DNA of 64,000 nt. Source: Paenibacillus etheri (lineage in GTDB: Bacteria > Bacillota > Bacilli > Paenibacillales > Paenibacillaceae). Position 1 is the first letter of the stretch. Every line of letters starts with the position of its first letter. The notes under the pieces are model-generated. The model was not told where the DNA came from. It searched no databases and was given only the letters and a program-made list of their open reading frames with translations. The stretch covers positions 98,301 through 162,300 of the forward strand of contig NZ_LCZJ02000023.1 in the NCBI RefSeq assembly GCF_001012825.1, given 5' to 3'. Positions 34,319 to 42,121 of this stretch are shown piece after piece. A program made the position numbers and the translations under genes.

Positions 34319-35619
34319 TAGTAATTATCTGCTCTCATTAAACCAGTGATTTTCACAGCTCCATAAGGACGAATGGTAATGGAATAGGTTGAATTTTCTA
34401 AGAAATTAGCCTCTATATATTCAATGTAGTCTTTGGTGTTTTCTTTTGGAATTATCGCCATAATAACACCGGCAAACCCCCCACCATGAACCCTTGTTGC
34501 ACCTTTTCCTATCTTCGAAATAAATTGTTGGGTAAGTTCTAACGCAATGGGTATAACTTGCTCTGTGATATTGGACATTGAATAACAATTTTGGAGTAAT
34601 TTCCAAGAGGAATTTCCAGAGGCTGATACTAGAGTTAAAAATTCATTGAAATTACCACTTTCCAGAGATTCTATCTGTTTTTCGACCACTGTATTTTCAT
34701 TGAAAAAATGTATTGCCCGAAGAATAGCACGATCGCTTACTTGATTACGCAGAGATTTAAGGTTAGAAATGATATCCTCTAACTTCAGCTCTGCAAGCAC
34801 ACTCTTTCCAAAATAAGTAGCTACTTGTTTCATTTCTTTTGGTACAGAAGAGTATTCTTCACTTAGATCAGCATGGCCTTTACCTGTATTTACAATAATA
34901 ATTTCATAACCAACTTTATTAAAATCAAAATTTATATTCTTAATTGCTGGATTATCTTCATTTTGAAAATCAATATTGATAATCCCGCCAACTGCACAAG
35001 CCATCTGATCTAACAGACCAGAATCTTTATTCCAGAAATGATTTTCGGCATATTTGCCGACCATTGCATATTCAGTTTTACTCAACCGGTTTTCATTAAA
35101 AAAGTGATCTAATATTGAACAAATCAGCATTTCAAATGAAGCGGATGAGCTAACGCCAGCGGCAGAAAGAACATTGCTGGTAACATATACATCGAAACCA
35201 CCCAAGTTTTTACCAGTTTCTTTAAATCCAGCTAAAAGGCCTTTAAGCAAATCAATGGTACTACCTTCATGCTCACTACTCAGATCATCAATATTAATTG
35301 AGAAGTCTAGCTGATAATTTTCACTGACAATAGATACATAATTTTGTTTTGTTTTTGTGGCAATACCGATACAATCAAGATTAATGCTGCCTGCCAGTAT
35401 TTTTCCACCGTTATGATCTGTGTGATTGCCACCAATCTCTACACGACCAGGAGCGCTAAAGACTTCGAAATCCTCATGATGGAATCTTTTTGTGAATTTT
35501 TCGATAGCTGTTACATAACGTTGTTTGTTTTTCTCTACAATATTTTCACCATAGAGATCAACCCATAATTTAGCGTTTTGCGTCAAATTTAAAGCTTTTT
35601 CAAATTCAATTTTATTCAT
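34318..35619 (-). CDS. galK: Galactokinase
   Basis: A 433-residue GHMP-superfamily galactokinase that phosphorylates galactose to galactose 1-phosphate. The galactokinase signature GRVEIGGNHTDHNGGKILAG is near residue 58. The ATP loop SAAGVSSSASFEMLI near residue 150, GLLDQMACAVGG and the C-terminal GGGFAGVIMA motif are also present. The start overlaps the stop of a truncated upstream frame (TAATG) with AAAGGTGAGG before it. It is the first intact gene of the island operon. No galT or galE is in the window, so Gal-1-P must be used elsewhere. Confidence 0.93.
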   Translation of the reverse strand: MNKIEFEKALNLTQNAKLWVDLYGENIVEKNKQRYVTAIEKFTKRFHHEDFEVFSAPGRVEIGGNHTDHNGGKILAGSINLDCIGIATKTKQNYVSIVSENYQLDFSINIDDLSSEHEGSTIDLLKGLLAGFKETGKNLGGFDVYVTSNVLSAAGVSSSASFEMLICSILDHFFNENRLSKTEYAMVGKYAENHFWNKDSGLLDQMACAVGGIINIDFQNEDNPAIKNINFDFNKVGYEIIIVNTGKGHADLSEEYSSVPKEMKQVATYFGKSVLAELKLEDIISNLKSLRNQVSDRAILRAIHFFNENTVVEKQIESLESGNFNEFLTLVSASGNSSWKLLQNCYSMSNITEQVIPIALELTQQFISKIGKGATRVHGGGFAGVIMAIIPKENTKDYIEYIEANFLENSTYSITIRPYGAVKITGLMRADNY

Positions 35620-35735
35620 TACTGCACCTCACCTTTAAATGTATCACTCAACTTTTGCAACATAAAAATCGCATAAGTATTGATATATCTGGCTAAAGCA
35701 GAAATCAATTGCTGGGTTAAACGTTTCGTCAGTCA
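35619..35735 (-). pseudogene. Truncated reading frame coupled to galK
   Basis: Directly upstream of galK a frame runs LTKRLTQQLISALARYINTY and on to LSDTFKGEVQ, ending in a TAA that shares its last A with the galK ATG. This stop-start overlap is the hallmark of an operon neighbour. Going upstream the frame meets a stop near 35737, so only the C-terminal about 38 residues remain. I cannot assign the family. It suggests the operon once had one more gene in front of galK. Confidence 0.4.
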
Positions 35736-35955
35736 TAATGCTCTTAGTGGTCTCTACATCGGCGACCTTGACGTACTCTCCGACACGTCGCATTTACTGC
35801 AATCGCTTACCAGAATATCTGATAACATTGTAGCACTCGATCATTTGCTATCTTTAGTACTTTCTTTGTGCAGATTTGTCATTTTATTGCTTTTATGAAT
35901 AAAGCATTACCTAGATATTGTATATTTTTTTGATTTTTGTAATTTTTTTGTCATT

Positions 35956-36112
35956 TTACTCGATTTCGATCAGCGGCAGCGTAATTTTCATCCGTGTCCC
36001 TCCCTAACTCACTAGTGATCGTCACGCCGTATTCATCGCCATACAGCAGTCGAATTCTATCATGCACATTGGTAACGCCTCCCCCGAGAACAAATGTCGA
36101 ATCAACCGAAGA
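35956..36112 (-). pseudogene. C-terminal remnant of a YesM-type sensor histidine kinase
   Basis: The minus strand encodes GGGVTNVHDRIRLLYGDEYG followed by VTITSELGR, the G2-box and end of an HATPase_c domain as found in YesM-like two-component kinases. The expected continuation TRMKITLPLIEIE and a stop codon (35956-35958) is present but one frame away, so a small indel near 36000 disrupts it. The rest of the kinase is gone and no response regulator is adjacent. Such kinases usually control carbohydrate ABC transporters in Paenibacillus. It is likely a relic of what stood here before or with the island. Confidence 0.72.
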
Positions 36113-36360
36113 TAAATAGAATAGTATATATTTCGTGTTAGGTATTTCTATCTATTGTTAAACCTTTAGGTAAGAAGGATAATGTTCTAATAAACATCAT
36201 AATATTCCTAAAATCCACTAACGACTTAAACGCTCTGTAGACTGATCACATAAGCAAGGGATCTATCAAGCCCATTATCATACGTATGATAGAGCTGGAG
36301 GACATTCTTTCTTTTAAAGGTCTCCCTGAACTTAATTTCATTTCTAAATTAGTTAAATTA

Positions 36361-36404
36361 AAAAAATACCCCGTCGACCAGTTAAGGTTAACGGGATATT
36401 TTTT
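36361..36404. terminator. Terminator after the nuclease gene
   Basis: AAAAAATACCCCGT and ACGGGATATTTTTT form an A/T-flanked stem with inner ACC/GGT pairing. It is 120 bases downstream of the minus-strand nuclease and would work in both directions. Confidence 0.75.
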
Positions 36405-36522
36405 ATACATGCTTATACCAAAACCATCCAAAATTCAAATTCACTTCTGTAATTCCTTATACATATACTAACCATCAGTTAGTGTGTTCTTGCTTGTATA
36501 TGTTTACCTTCTAAGAAATCTA

Positions 36523-37164
36523 TTAACGTACTGGCTTAGGAGCTGCTGAAGACTTAGGAACATGAAACCCTTTGTCTTGTGCGTAATTTTCAATACTCCA
36601 GATGCCGATGCCCTGCTCTCTTGCCTTATCTTGAATAGCTCTAAATTGATCTACGTACTTTGTGTTAGGTGCAAATACATAGGCTACACGTGCATAACCC
36701 TGCTCAAGAAGTATCTCATTAAACATCTTTCCATCAATATAGAGGTAACAGAGTAGGCGACCATATTTATCCCGTTCTGATACATCAAGTTCAATTTGCA
36801 CATCTTTATCTGTAAGCATCTTTTTGGCGAAGTTAGAGGCTTCTATAGCAAATGGTTGTGGTTCAGGGATGTTCGGATTTACTGATTCTGGAGTATCGAC
36901 TAGTAGCAGGCGCACCGTTTCTTTTTTACCGTCGATAGTCAGCTTCATGGTGTCTCCATCAACTACCCGTGTTACCTTAGCATCTAATAATCTTCTGTTG
37001 TCCTCTTCTGTATTCTTTGTGTTTGCATCAGATTTAGGAGTAGAACTCGTTGTTATTGATGGAACTTGATCTGGAGTAGACTGCTCGGCAATGGTGCAGC
37101 CGGTAGCCGTTCCTAGTAGAAGGATGATAGCTAAGCAGATTTTTAATAGATACTTTTCATTCAT
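36523..37164 (-). CDS. Thermonuclease-family lipoprotein (staphylococcal nuclease homolog)
   Basis: A 213-residue exported nuclease that should cleave DNA and RNA at the cell surface with calcium. The N-terminus is a lipoprotein signal (ICLAIILLLGTATGC) with a Thr/Ser-rich linker. The SNase domain starts about residue 60: KVTRVVDGDTMKL, VRLLLVDTPES (Arg, Asp, Glu of the active site), and ERDKYGRLLCYLY (second catalytic Arg). The catalytic set is complete. Roles in DNA scavenging are typical of Bacillus YncB/YhcR relatives. Confidence 0.93.
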   Translation of the reverse strand: MNEKYLLKICLAIILLLGTATGCTIAEQSTPDQVPSITTSSTPKSDANTKNTEEDNRRLLDAKVTRVVDGDTMKLTIDGKKETVRLLLVDTPESVNPNIPEPQPFAIEASNFAKKMLTDKDVQIELDVSERDKYGRLLCYLYIDGKMFNEILLEQGYARVAYVFAPNTKYVDQFRAIQDKAREQGIGIWSIENYAQDKGFHVPKSSAAPKPVR

Positions 37165-37263
37165 GGATAAACCTCTTTCTTATACCTATGTAATAGCTTC
37201 ATGGGGTCTAATTAAAATAAATCAAAACACTTAAAAACACAAGTCTGTCGTCCTCAATAATAG

Positions 37264-37311
37264 AAAAAAGCGACAGCTTTGTACCGGAGAAATAGATACT
37301 TGGCTATCGCT
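37264..37311 (-). terminator. Terminator after the MFS gene
   Basis: AGCGACAGC (37269-37277) and GCTATCGCT (37303-37311) pair with one mismatch; a T-run follows on the minus strand. Confidence 0.7.
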
Positions 37312-37333
37312 ATTTTAATAAATTCAATCTCCG

Positions 37334-38512
37334 TTAACCATTCAGCTTAGCATCTGCTACGTTTAATTTAGAGATTTTTATTTTGACTATGATCATTAAG
37401 AAAGCAAGCAGAGAAAACATAATTCCAATCCAAATGAGTTCATGTATACCTGAGCGAGAAATAAACCAACCACCGATAGAAGTCCCTATAGTTATCCCAA
37501 GATTAGAGAATGAAATAAACAAGCTGTTACCAAATTCGGGAGCCTCTTTCGCCTCAGTCGTTAACCATGCTTGACTGACAATGAGCCCGCCTGAATGCAC
37601 TACTCCCCAAATGAGGATGATAACAACCATCGGAATGAAATAAGAACCAAGATAATAAACGAATAAGTAAGTTACCGCATATAGCAGAGGAAACATGATC
37701 ACGGTCTTTGTAATCCCTTTATGCAAAAGGCTCCCAAATAAAAAATTCCCAAAAATCATGATTATACCAAAGGCCATCAACATGATGCTAATCCATGATC
37801 CATTCATATTTGTTACTTGACCAAGATACTCAGCAAAGTAACTATACACAGAAAACATAGCTGCAAAGATAAAAATAACTGTCACAATATTTAACCATAA
37901 ATGAGGTTTGCGTAATATACCAAGTTGCTTACCGTAAGACATTTTTTCTTTAACAGGCATGGAAGGGAGCCAAGCGAGTATCCCTAAAAAAGCAATTATA
38001 CTTACAGCAGCCCCAAACAGAAAAGCGACTTCTAATGATATTTTGTCCGCGAGAAATGAAGTCAACGGCACACCAAAGGCAAACCCGACTGTGATTCCGG
38101 CGAAAACCTTTGTAACTGCTTTGGTGCTCTTTTCTGGTGGGACAAGTTGGGCAGCGGTCACAAGAGCAACTGAAAAAAAGACGGGATGAAAAATAGCTGG
38201 AATAATACGGAAAATCAGCATTACTTCAAACATGGTCGTATAAGCATAAACAACATTTGAAATTGCAAAAATAAGCACAGCGGTTAATAAAATTATTTTA
38301 CGATTAATTCCAGAAGCCAGTAATGTCAGAAATGGACCTGAAATGGCAACGACTAATGCAAATATACTTACAAGCCATCCCGTCTGAGAAGTCGAGATAT
38401 TAAATTTCTGAGTTATCTGCGGTAGAACACCTATAATCCCCATTTCCGTAGTGATAATACCAAATACACCTAAAGCCAGAATAATAATAAGCAACGGGTT
38501 AACCTTTTTCAT
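37334..38512 (-). CDS. MFS transporter, DHA1/sugar-efflux-like
   Basis: A 392-residue, 12-helix major facilitator of the DHA1 group resembling YdhP/AraJ-type exporters. MGIIGVLPQITQKFNIS lies at helix 1 and LASGINRKIILL is a diverged motif A. It includes PAIFHPVFFSVALVTAAQLV and VFAGITVGFAFGVPLTSFL. GTGGAGG precedes the ATG. The ArsR-type regulator gene lies 81 bases upstream on the same strand, and the two upstream regions share the ten-mer TAGATTTGTA, so this exporter is probably ArsR-controlled. Confidence 0.9.
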   Translation of the reverse strand: MKKVNPLLIIILALGVFGIITTEMGIIGVLPQITQKFNISTSQTGWLVSIFALVVAISGPFLTLLASGINRKIILLTAVLIFAISNVVYAYTTMFEVMLIFRIIPAIFHPVFFSVALVTAAQLVPPEKSTKAVTKVFAGITVGFAFGVPLTSFLADKISLEVAFLFGAAVSIIAFLGILAWLPSMPVKEKMSYGKQLGILRKPHLWLNIVTVIFIFAAMFSVYSYFAEYLGQVTNMNGSWISIMLMAFGIIMIFGNFLFGSLLHKGITKTVIMFPLLYAVTYLFVYYLGSYFIPMVVIILIWGVVHSGGLIVSQAWLTTEAKEAPEFGNSLFISFSNLGITIGTSIGGWFISRSGIHELIWIGIMFSLLAFLMIIVKIKISKLNVADAKLNG

Positions 38513-38546
38513 TTTTAAAATAATCCTCCACTCATAATTACATATT

Positions 38547-38562
38547 TAGATTTGTAGATATG
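38547..38562. promoter_or_regulatory. Candidate ArsR-type operator upstream of the MFS gene
   Basis: TAGATTTGTAGATATG carries the ten-mer TAGATTTGTA, which also occurs at 38929-38938 over the regulator's own promoter. Confidence 0.5.
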
Positions 38563-38593
38563 TTCTCTCAAAAAAAATCTTCCCTCCTCTCTT

Positions 38594-38905
38594 CTAAAGT
38601 TTCTGTTTGATATACTCGGAAAATTCCTGAATTGTCTTTTCGTTCCGACGATAGTACGTCCACTTCCCAATTCGCTCAGATTCCAACAAACCAGCTTTTT
38701 GCATTGTCAACAAATAACTCGAGATAACAGACTGTGCAAGTCCCGCTTTAGCTTGAATATCTCCCACGCATATACCAGTTCGAAAACTTAGGCCTTGTTG
38801 TAAATAAGGCTTCTCATCAAAAAATTCCTCCGGAGTTTTTAACCACATCATAATCTGACTACGTGTCTCGTTAGACAAAGCTTTAAATATAACTAAAGGT
38901 TCCAT
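38594..38905 (-). CDS. ArsR-family winged-helix regulator, probably leaderless
   Basis: A 103-residue ArsR/SmtB-type repressor: VIFKALSNETRSQIMMWL at the N-terminus, then recognition region GDIQAKAGLAQSVISSYLLT with MQKAGLLESERIGKWTYYRR as the wing. No metal-binding cysteine pair of the classic ArsR type is evident, so the ligand may be organic. The frame is open further upstream, but family alignment and the promoter put the start at the ATG at 38905. The minus-10 box ends only 7 bases before it. It controls, by position and shared motif, the downstream MFS exporter. Confidence 0.87.
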   Translation of the reverse strand: MEPLVIFKALSNETRSQIMMWLKTPEEFFDEKPYLQQGLSFRTGICVGDIQAKAGLAQSVISSYLLTMQKAGLLESERIGKWTYYRRNEKTIQEFSEYIKQKL

Positions 38906-38912
38906 GCATTTT

Positions 38913-38940
38913 ATTATATCTACTTTTATAGATTTGTAAA
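38913..38940 (-). promoter_or_regulatory. ArsR promoter with embedded dyad
   Basis: Minus-strand TTTACA (38940-38935), 16 bases, TATAAT (38918-38913). Between and overlapping them lies the dyad ATCTATAAAAGTAGAT (38918-38933). Transcription would begin at or within a base or two of the ATG at 38905. Confidence 0.7.
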
Positions 38941-38952
38941 TGTAAAATTTAT

Positions 38953-39906
38953 TTAGTGCATGAGATATTTCCAAATTAACCAGCAAATCAGTACGGATAC
39001 CCACGAAATGAAACCGAATATGATCACGATTTTGTTTTCGCTCCATCCATATTTTAAGCTGAAATGGTAATGGATCGGAGCCATCCGGAACAGCCGCAGC
39101 TTAGTCCGTTTATAGTACCAAACTTGCAAAATAACCGACAACTGCTCCGCAAAATAGACGAAAAACAAAATCGGAATCAAAAGCTCGACCTTCTCAATGA
39201 CAGCCAAAATGGAAAGGGAGCCACCGATCGCCAGTGATCCTGTATCGCCCATAAACGCTCTTGCCGGATAAATATTGTAAAGGAAAAGCCCAAGCAGACA
39301 GCCGATCATGACAAGTGAAAATGTCTGCACTTCAGGTTTGTCCGAAATCATAAAAAAGAAAAAATATGTTGGAATGGCCACATTAATCAGTAGCCCATCA
39401 AGACCGTCGGTAAAATTAATGGCATTTGCGGAGCCGACCACAAACAGCAAAATGATTCCGACATAAAGGTACATAGGCAATTGCAAATAGTATCCTTGAA
39501 ATAACTCGATATCGCTCGTCAGACCGAACGATTGGAACAACACATACAAAATGATTCCAGTAAAAATAAATTGAAGCACTAACTTTGAACGACCGGTTAT
39601 GCCGGACGGATTTTGCCAGAAGGCCTTTTTGAAATCATCCAGAAACCCGACCGAGCTGAACATCAAAAACGTAAAGCATAAGACCAACATAAGAGGTCCG
39701 GGATGAAACTGCATCGAAATCGCTATGCCAATTAGCAGGATCAATCCTGCCATAAGCGGTGTACCACGTTTGGCCTGATGATCCGCTGGTAGCTCGGAGC
39801 GAATCGGCTGCGTTAGTCTCAGCCTGTGCAGCGTCCAGATCAACAGCGGCGTAAACATCGCCACTAGAAGAAAAGACAGGGCGGAAATTGCCATGATTCC
39901 AAACAT
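38953..39906 (-). CDS. Stand-alone MraY paralog (phospho-MurNAc-pentapeptide translocase-like)
   Basis: A 317-residue, ten-helix membrane enzyme of the MraY/WecA superfamily, MraY branch. Canonical motifs are VGFLDDFKKAF (paired aspartates), NAINFTDGLDGLL, FMGDTGSLAIGG (catalytic Asp), and MAPIHYHFSLKYGWSE. In bona fide MraY the last site is a HHH triplet; here it is HYH. No other peptidoglycan genes are next to it, so it is a second copy outside the cell-wall cluster. It may be a backup, a form tolerant of MraY inhibitors, or specific for another undecaprenyl-linked sugar. GAGGGGAG precedes the ATG. Confidence 0.9.
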   Translation of the reverse strand: MFGIMAISALSFLLVAMFTPLLIWTLHRLRLTQPIRSELPADHQAKRGTPLMAGLILLIGIAISMQFHPGPLMLVLCFTFLMFSSVGFLDDFKKAFWQNPSGITGRSKLVLQFIFTGIILYVLFQSFGLTSDIELFQGYYLQLPMYLYVGIILLFVVGSANAINFTDGLDGLLINVAIPTYFFFFMISDKPEVQTFSLVMIGCLLGLFLYNIYPARAFMGDTGSLAIGGSLSILAVIEKVELLIPILFFVYFAEQLSVILQVWYYKRTKLRLFRMAPIHYHFSLKYGWSENKIVIIFGFISWVSVLICWLIWKYLMH

Positions 39907-40214
39907 AAAACGAACTCCCCTCTTTGAAAAACATCATTCATTAAACTCCCACTCACAAAATAGTTTTGAAAGTTATTAAGATCGTTTGAATTATGTACAG
40001 ATTTCATCCCTCATATCTTAGTAAAATAATATATGTAAATAAAACTTCGATAAAGAGAAATTATTCTTTTTTTATTTCCTATTTTCGCTCCTTATTAAGA
40101 AATACTTCCGTTCAATAAATAAAGGGCTGCCTATAGGCAGCCCTTTATTTATTGAACGATCTTCACCCGCCTATAATCGGAATGTAATCTGATTAAAAAT
40201 AGAATGGTTCAATA
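39907..40214. other. Intergenic region with long palindrome
   Basis: About 300 bases with no gene. The first 200 are AT-rich without recognisable motifs; the 50-base palindrome at 40109-40158 is the only structure. Confidence 0.5.
40109..40158. terminator. Perfect 50-base palindrome, probable bidirectional terminator
   Basis: CGTTCAATAAATAAAGGGCT at 40109 begins a 25-base arm that is exactly repeated in inverse to 40158, with no unpaired loop beyond the turn. It is GC-rich at the tip (GGGCTGCC/GGCAGCCC) and T/A-rich at the base, as in an intrinsic terminator. Confidence 0.75.
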
Positions 40215-40550
40215 TCAAGCCTCAATTTTAATCATAATAATAAATTCCGTACTTCCTTTAACAAATTCAGCTTCCCGGCTAAATCCCATTTTTTCATACA
40301 AGCGTATTGCTCTATCATTAAACTTTGCCACTGTCAGACGTTTTGAGATTATCCCAAACATTTTATCGTTTTGGCTTAGAACAGCTGTGAAAAATCGAGT
40401 CCCATTTCCCTGCCCTGTAAACTCTGCAAGCATTTCACTTATGGCTTCGGGAGTTTGTTCATTGTTGTAAAAATCATAAGGTTGATCCTATCGCCAGCTT
40501 AATATATCTATAGCAACATCAGTACTCACCTTATCCATGTGAAGCTCCAT
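40215..40550 (-). pseudogene. Broken GNAT acetyltransferase
   Basis: Reading from an ATG at 40550 with GGAGG upstream, the frame gives about 20 residues ending ILSWR, an in-frame TAG (40488-40490), and then DQPYDFYNNEQTPEAISEML followed directly by AEFTGQGNGTRFFTAVL and a good GNAT C-terminus (RLYEKMGFSREAEFVKGSTE). In intact relatives the stop position is a tyrosine (SWRY-PYDFY), and about 60 residues normally separate the PYDFYNNE segment from the acetyl-CoA loop TGQGNG. So both a nonsense change and an internal deletion are present. The remaining frame 40215-40433 could still make a 72-residue fragment. Confidence 0.75.
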
Positions 40551-40584
40551 TAAGGGCCTCCTTTTGTTCAAAATTAATAATCAC

Positions 40585-41214
40585 TTAGCAGTCTAATCCC
40601 TCTAACTCCTGAAGGATTTTCTCTACGTCACCATCAGGATTTAACGCTTTGATCATCTCTTTTGTAATGGCTGCACCCTCATAAACTTGTACAACAACCT
40701 CTAAGGGGAGTGTGAGTTCAAAATAACCTTCGGCAAACTCCACAAATTCCTCTGCTGTGCGGAAAATAGTTCCTAGCAAAAAGTCCGAACCATCTTCTGC
40801 CCCCGCTGGAATCTCTACCTTCCCCTTCTGCCACGTCAAGTCATTATTTTCACGCCAAAAACAAAAAGTAACATCATCCTTAACTATCGACTCATCTTCA
40901 AGAAAAGACAATAGTGAGGTTGGGACTTCTTCATAGATTCCTGGCCAAACTTCATGTTCGTCGCGCGCGTATGGACTTACTTCTGACTCATGATCAAATC
41001 CTTTAAGTATCGTTCCTTGAGGTGCAAAAATAATAAACAAATCATCACCTGATCCATTATCGATCGATGCTAAGGAAACATTCTTATCGAATTCAGAATC
41101 AAAACTATGATAGCGAAGCCATTCCTCTGGACATAGGATAATATTTAGAGAAGAAAGTATTTTCAAAAGTTTTTTTAAGTTTACGGGTTCTGGTAAAATA
41201 TCTAACACATTCAT
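40585..41214 (-). CDS. Conserved hypothetical acidic protein
   Basis: A 209-residue soluble, strongly acidic protein. No signal or membrane segment is seen. It has regular strand-helix patterns such as DDLFIIFAPQGTILKGFDHE, PGIYEEVPTSLLSFLED and TFCFWRENNDLTW. A C-terminal helix ends DVEKILQELEGLDC. GGGGAGG lies upstream of the ATG. It is a single gene between the broken GNAT and the ABC exporter. The fold could be SMI1/SUKH-like immunity or cell-response type by overall character, but no motif proves this, and I do not assign a function. Confidence 0.75.
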   Translation of the reverse strand: MNVLDILPEPVNLKKLLKILSSLNIILCPEEWLRYHSFDSEFDKNVSLASIDNGSGDDLFIIFAPQGTILKGFDHESEVSPYARDEHEVWPGIYEEVPTSLLSFLEDESIVKDDVTFCFWRENNDLTWQKGKVEIPAGAEDGSDFLLGTIFRTAEEFVEFAEGYFELTLPLEVVVQVYEGAAITKEMIKALNPDGDVEKILQELEGLDC

Positions 41215-41274
41215 CTATGAATCCCTCCCCATTGTAGTTATTAATGATTTTAGCATATTCATGAATTCCGAGTG

Positions 41275-41303
41275 AAAAAAAAGACTACCCGAAGGTAGCC
41301 TTT
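41275..41303 (-). terminator. Terminator of the ABC-2 exporter operon
   Basis: AAGACTACC-CGAA-GGTAGCCTT hairpin (41281-41302) followed by eight T-residues on the minus strand. Confidence 0.88.
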
Positions 41304-41329
41304 CCAACATAACAAGGCACTAGTTTAAC

Positions 41330-42115
41330 TTAAGACCCTGCTCCCTTGTATCTTCTAACGCCATAGCTCCAAGCTAACAGACCAATCCCAAGGAATATCG
41401 CACCTACAACTGGTGTCATCAGCGCAAGGCTGGTCATCTCATCACGCTGCAGAAAGAGCGCTGCCGGATAGACTCCGACGAATGCAAACGGGATGATCCA
41501 AGTAAGTAGCACCTGAATAGCACGATTGTAGATCGTTACCGGATAACGGCCATAGGTCTGAATGTTGTACATTAGCGGAAGAATACCTGTTGGAGCATCT
41601 GAATAGAAAGACAATGAAGTCAATGTCGTATAAATCCCCGTATAAATAGCAACCGCACTTAACGTAAGAATAATTAGTGCCGGTATCGTCCACCATTCAA
41701 AGGGAAGACCCAAATTGCTGCCACTGATGGCCATAATAATAATACCTATGAATGAGCCCATAAGCGCTGGTGGATCAACATTTTCCAAAAAGATCTGGAA
41801 CAGATTATGCGCCGGACGTGTCAAAATGCGGTCCATCTCACCTTTGACGATGTAACGCTCACTAAATCCCCACAGATTCACAAAACAACTAAACACCCCA
41901 AAAGGCACCATAAAGAATCCGTAGACGAACACTACTTCATTCTGATTCCAGCCGCCTAGGCTATCCGTATGCATGAAGATCACCAGAATAAAGATAAAGT
42001 TGGTAGCCTGGAAGAGTAAATCTGATATGACCTCTACCCAAAAATCTGCGCGATAGGTGAGCCGGGTCTTCATATAGTTCTTGATGTATTCAATTATTAA
42101 TCCAAGGTAATACAC
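41330..42115 (-). CDS. ABC-2 type permease subunit 2
   Basis: A 261-residue membrane protein with six helices of the ABC2_membrane_6-like group. Visible features are WVEVISDLLFQATNFIFILVIF, VKGEMDRILTRPAHNLFQIF (a conserved basic cytoplasmic helix) and the C-terminal FVGVYPAALFLQRDEM. The start is GTG at 42115 behind AGGGAGG. It follows the first permease by 6 bases. With that permease and the ATPase at 42999 it forms a heterodimeric exporter of unknown substrate. Confidence 0.88.
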   Translation of the reverse strand: MYYLGLIIEYIKNYMKTRLTYRADFWVEVISDLLFQATNFIFILVIFMHTDSLGGWNQNEVVFVYGFFMVPFGVFSCFVNLWGFSERYIVKGEMDRILTRPAHNLFQIFLENVDPPALMGSFIGIIIMAISGSNLGLPFEWWTIPALIILTLSAVAIYTGIYTTLTSLSFYSDAPTGILPLMYNIQTYGRYPVTIYNRAIQVLLTWIIPFAFVGVYPAALFLQRDEMTSLALMTPVVGAIFLGIGLLAWSYGVRRYKGAGS

Positions 42116-42121
42116 GTTTCC

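Larger units (their letters stand above)
35738..36522. other. Region of decayed sequence upstream of the island
   Basis: About 780 bases without an intact gene. It holds the histidine kinase remnant (35956-36112), an AT-rich stretch at 35890-35955 and the nuclease terminator at 36361-36404. Short open frames here on either strand lack ribosome sites and family resemblance, and I do not call them. Confidence 0.5.

Noticed and set aside
35680-35898. Plus-strand 72-codon open frame upstream of galK
   Set aside because: No ribosome site and no family resemblance; it lies antisense to the truncated frame that ends in the galK start codon.
36246-36471. Open frames on both strands in the decayed region
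   Set aside because: No ribosome sites; both frames run through the nuclease terminator, which is unlikely for a gene.
38906-39046. N-terminal extension of the ArsR gene overlapping the MraY gene
   Set aside because: It would contain the promoter and read through the end of the MraY gene; family alignment starts at the ATG at 38905.
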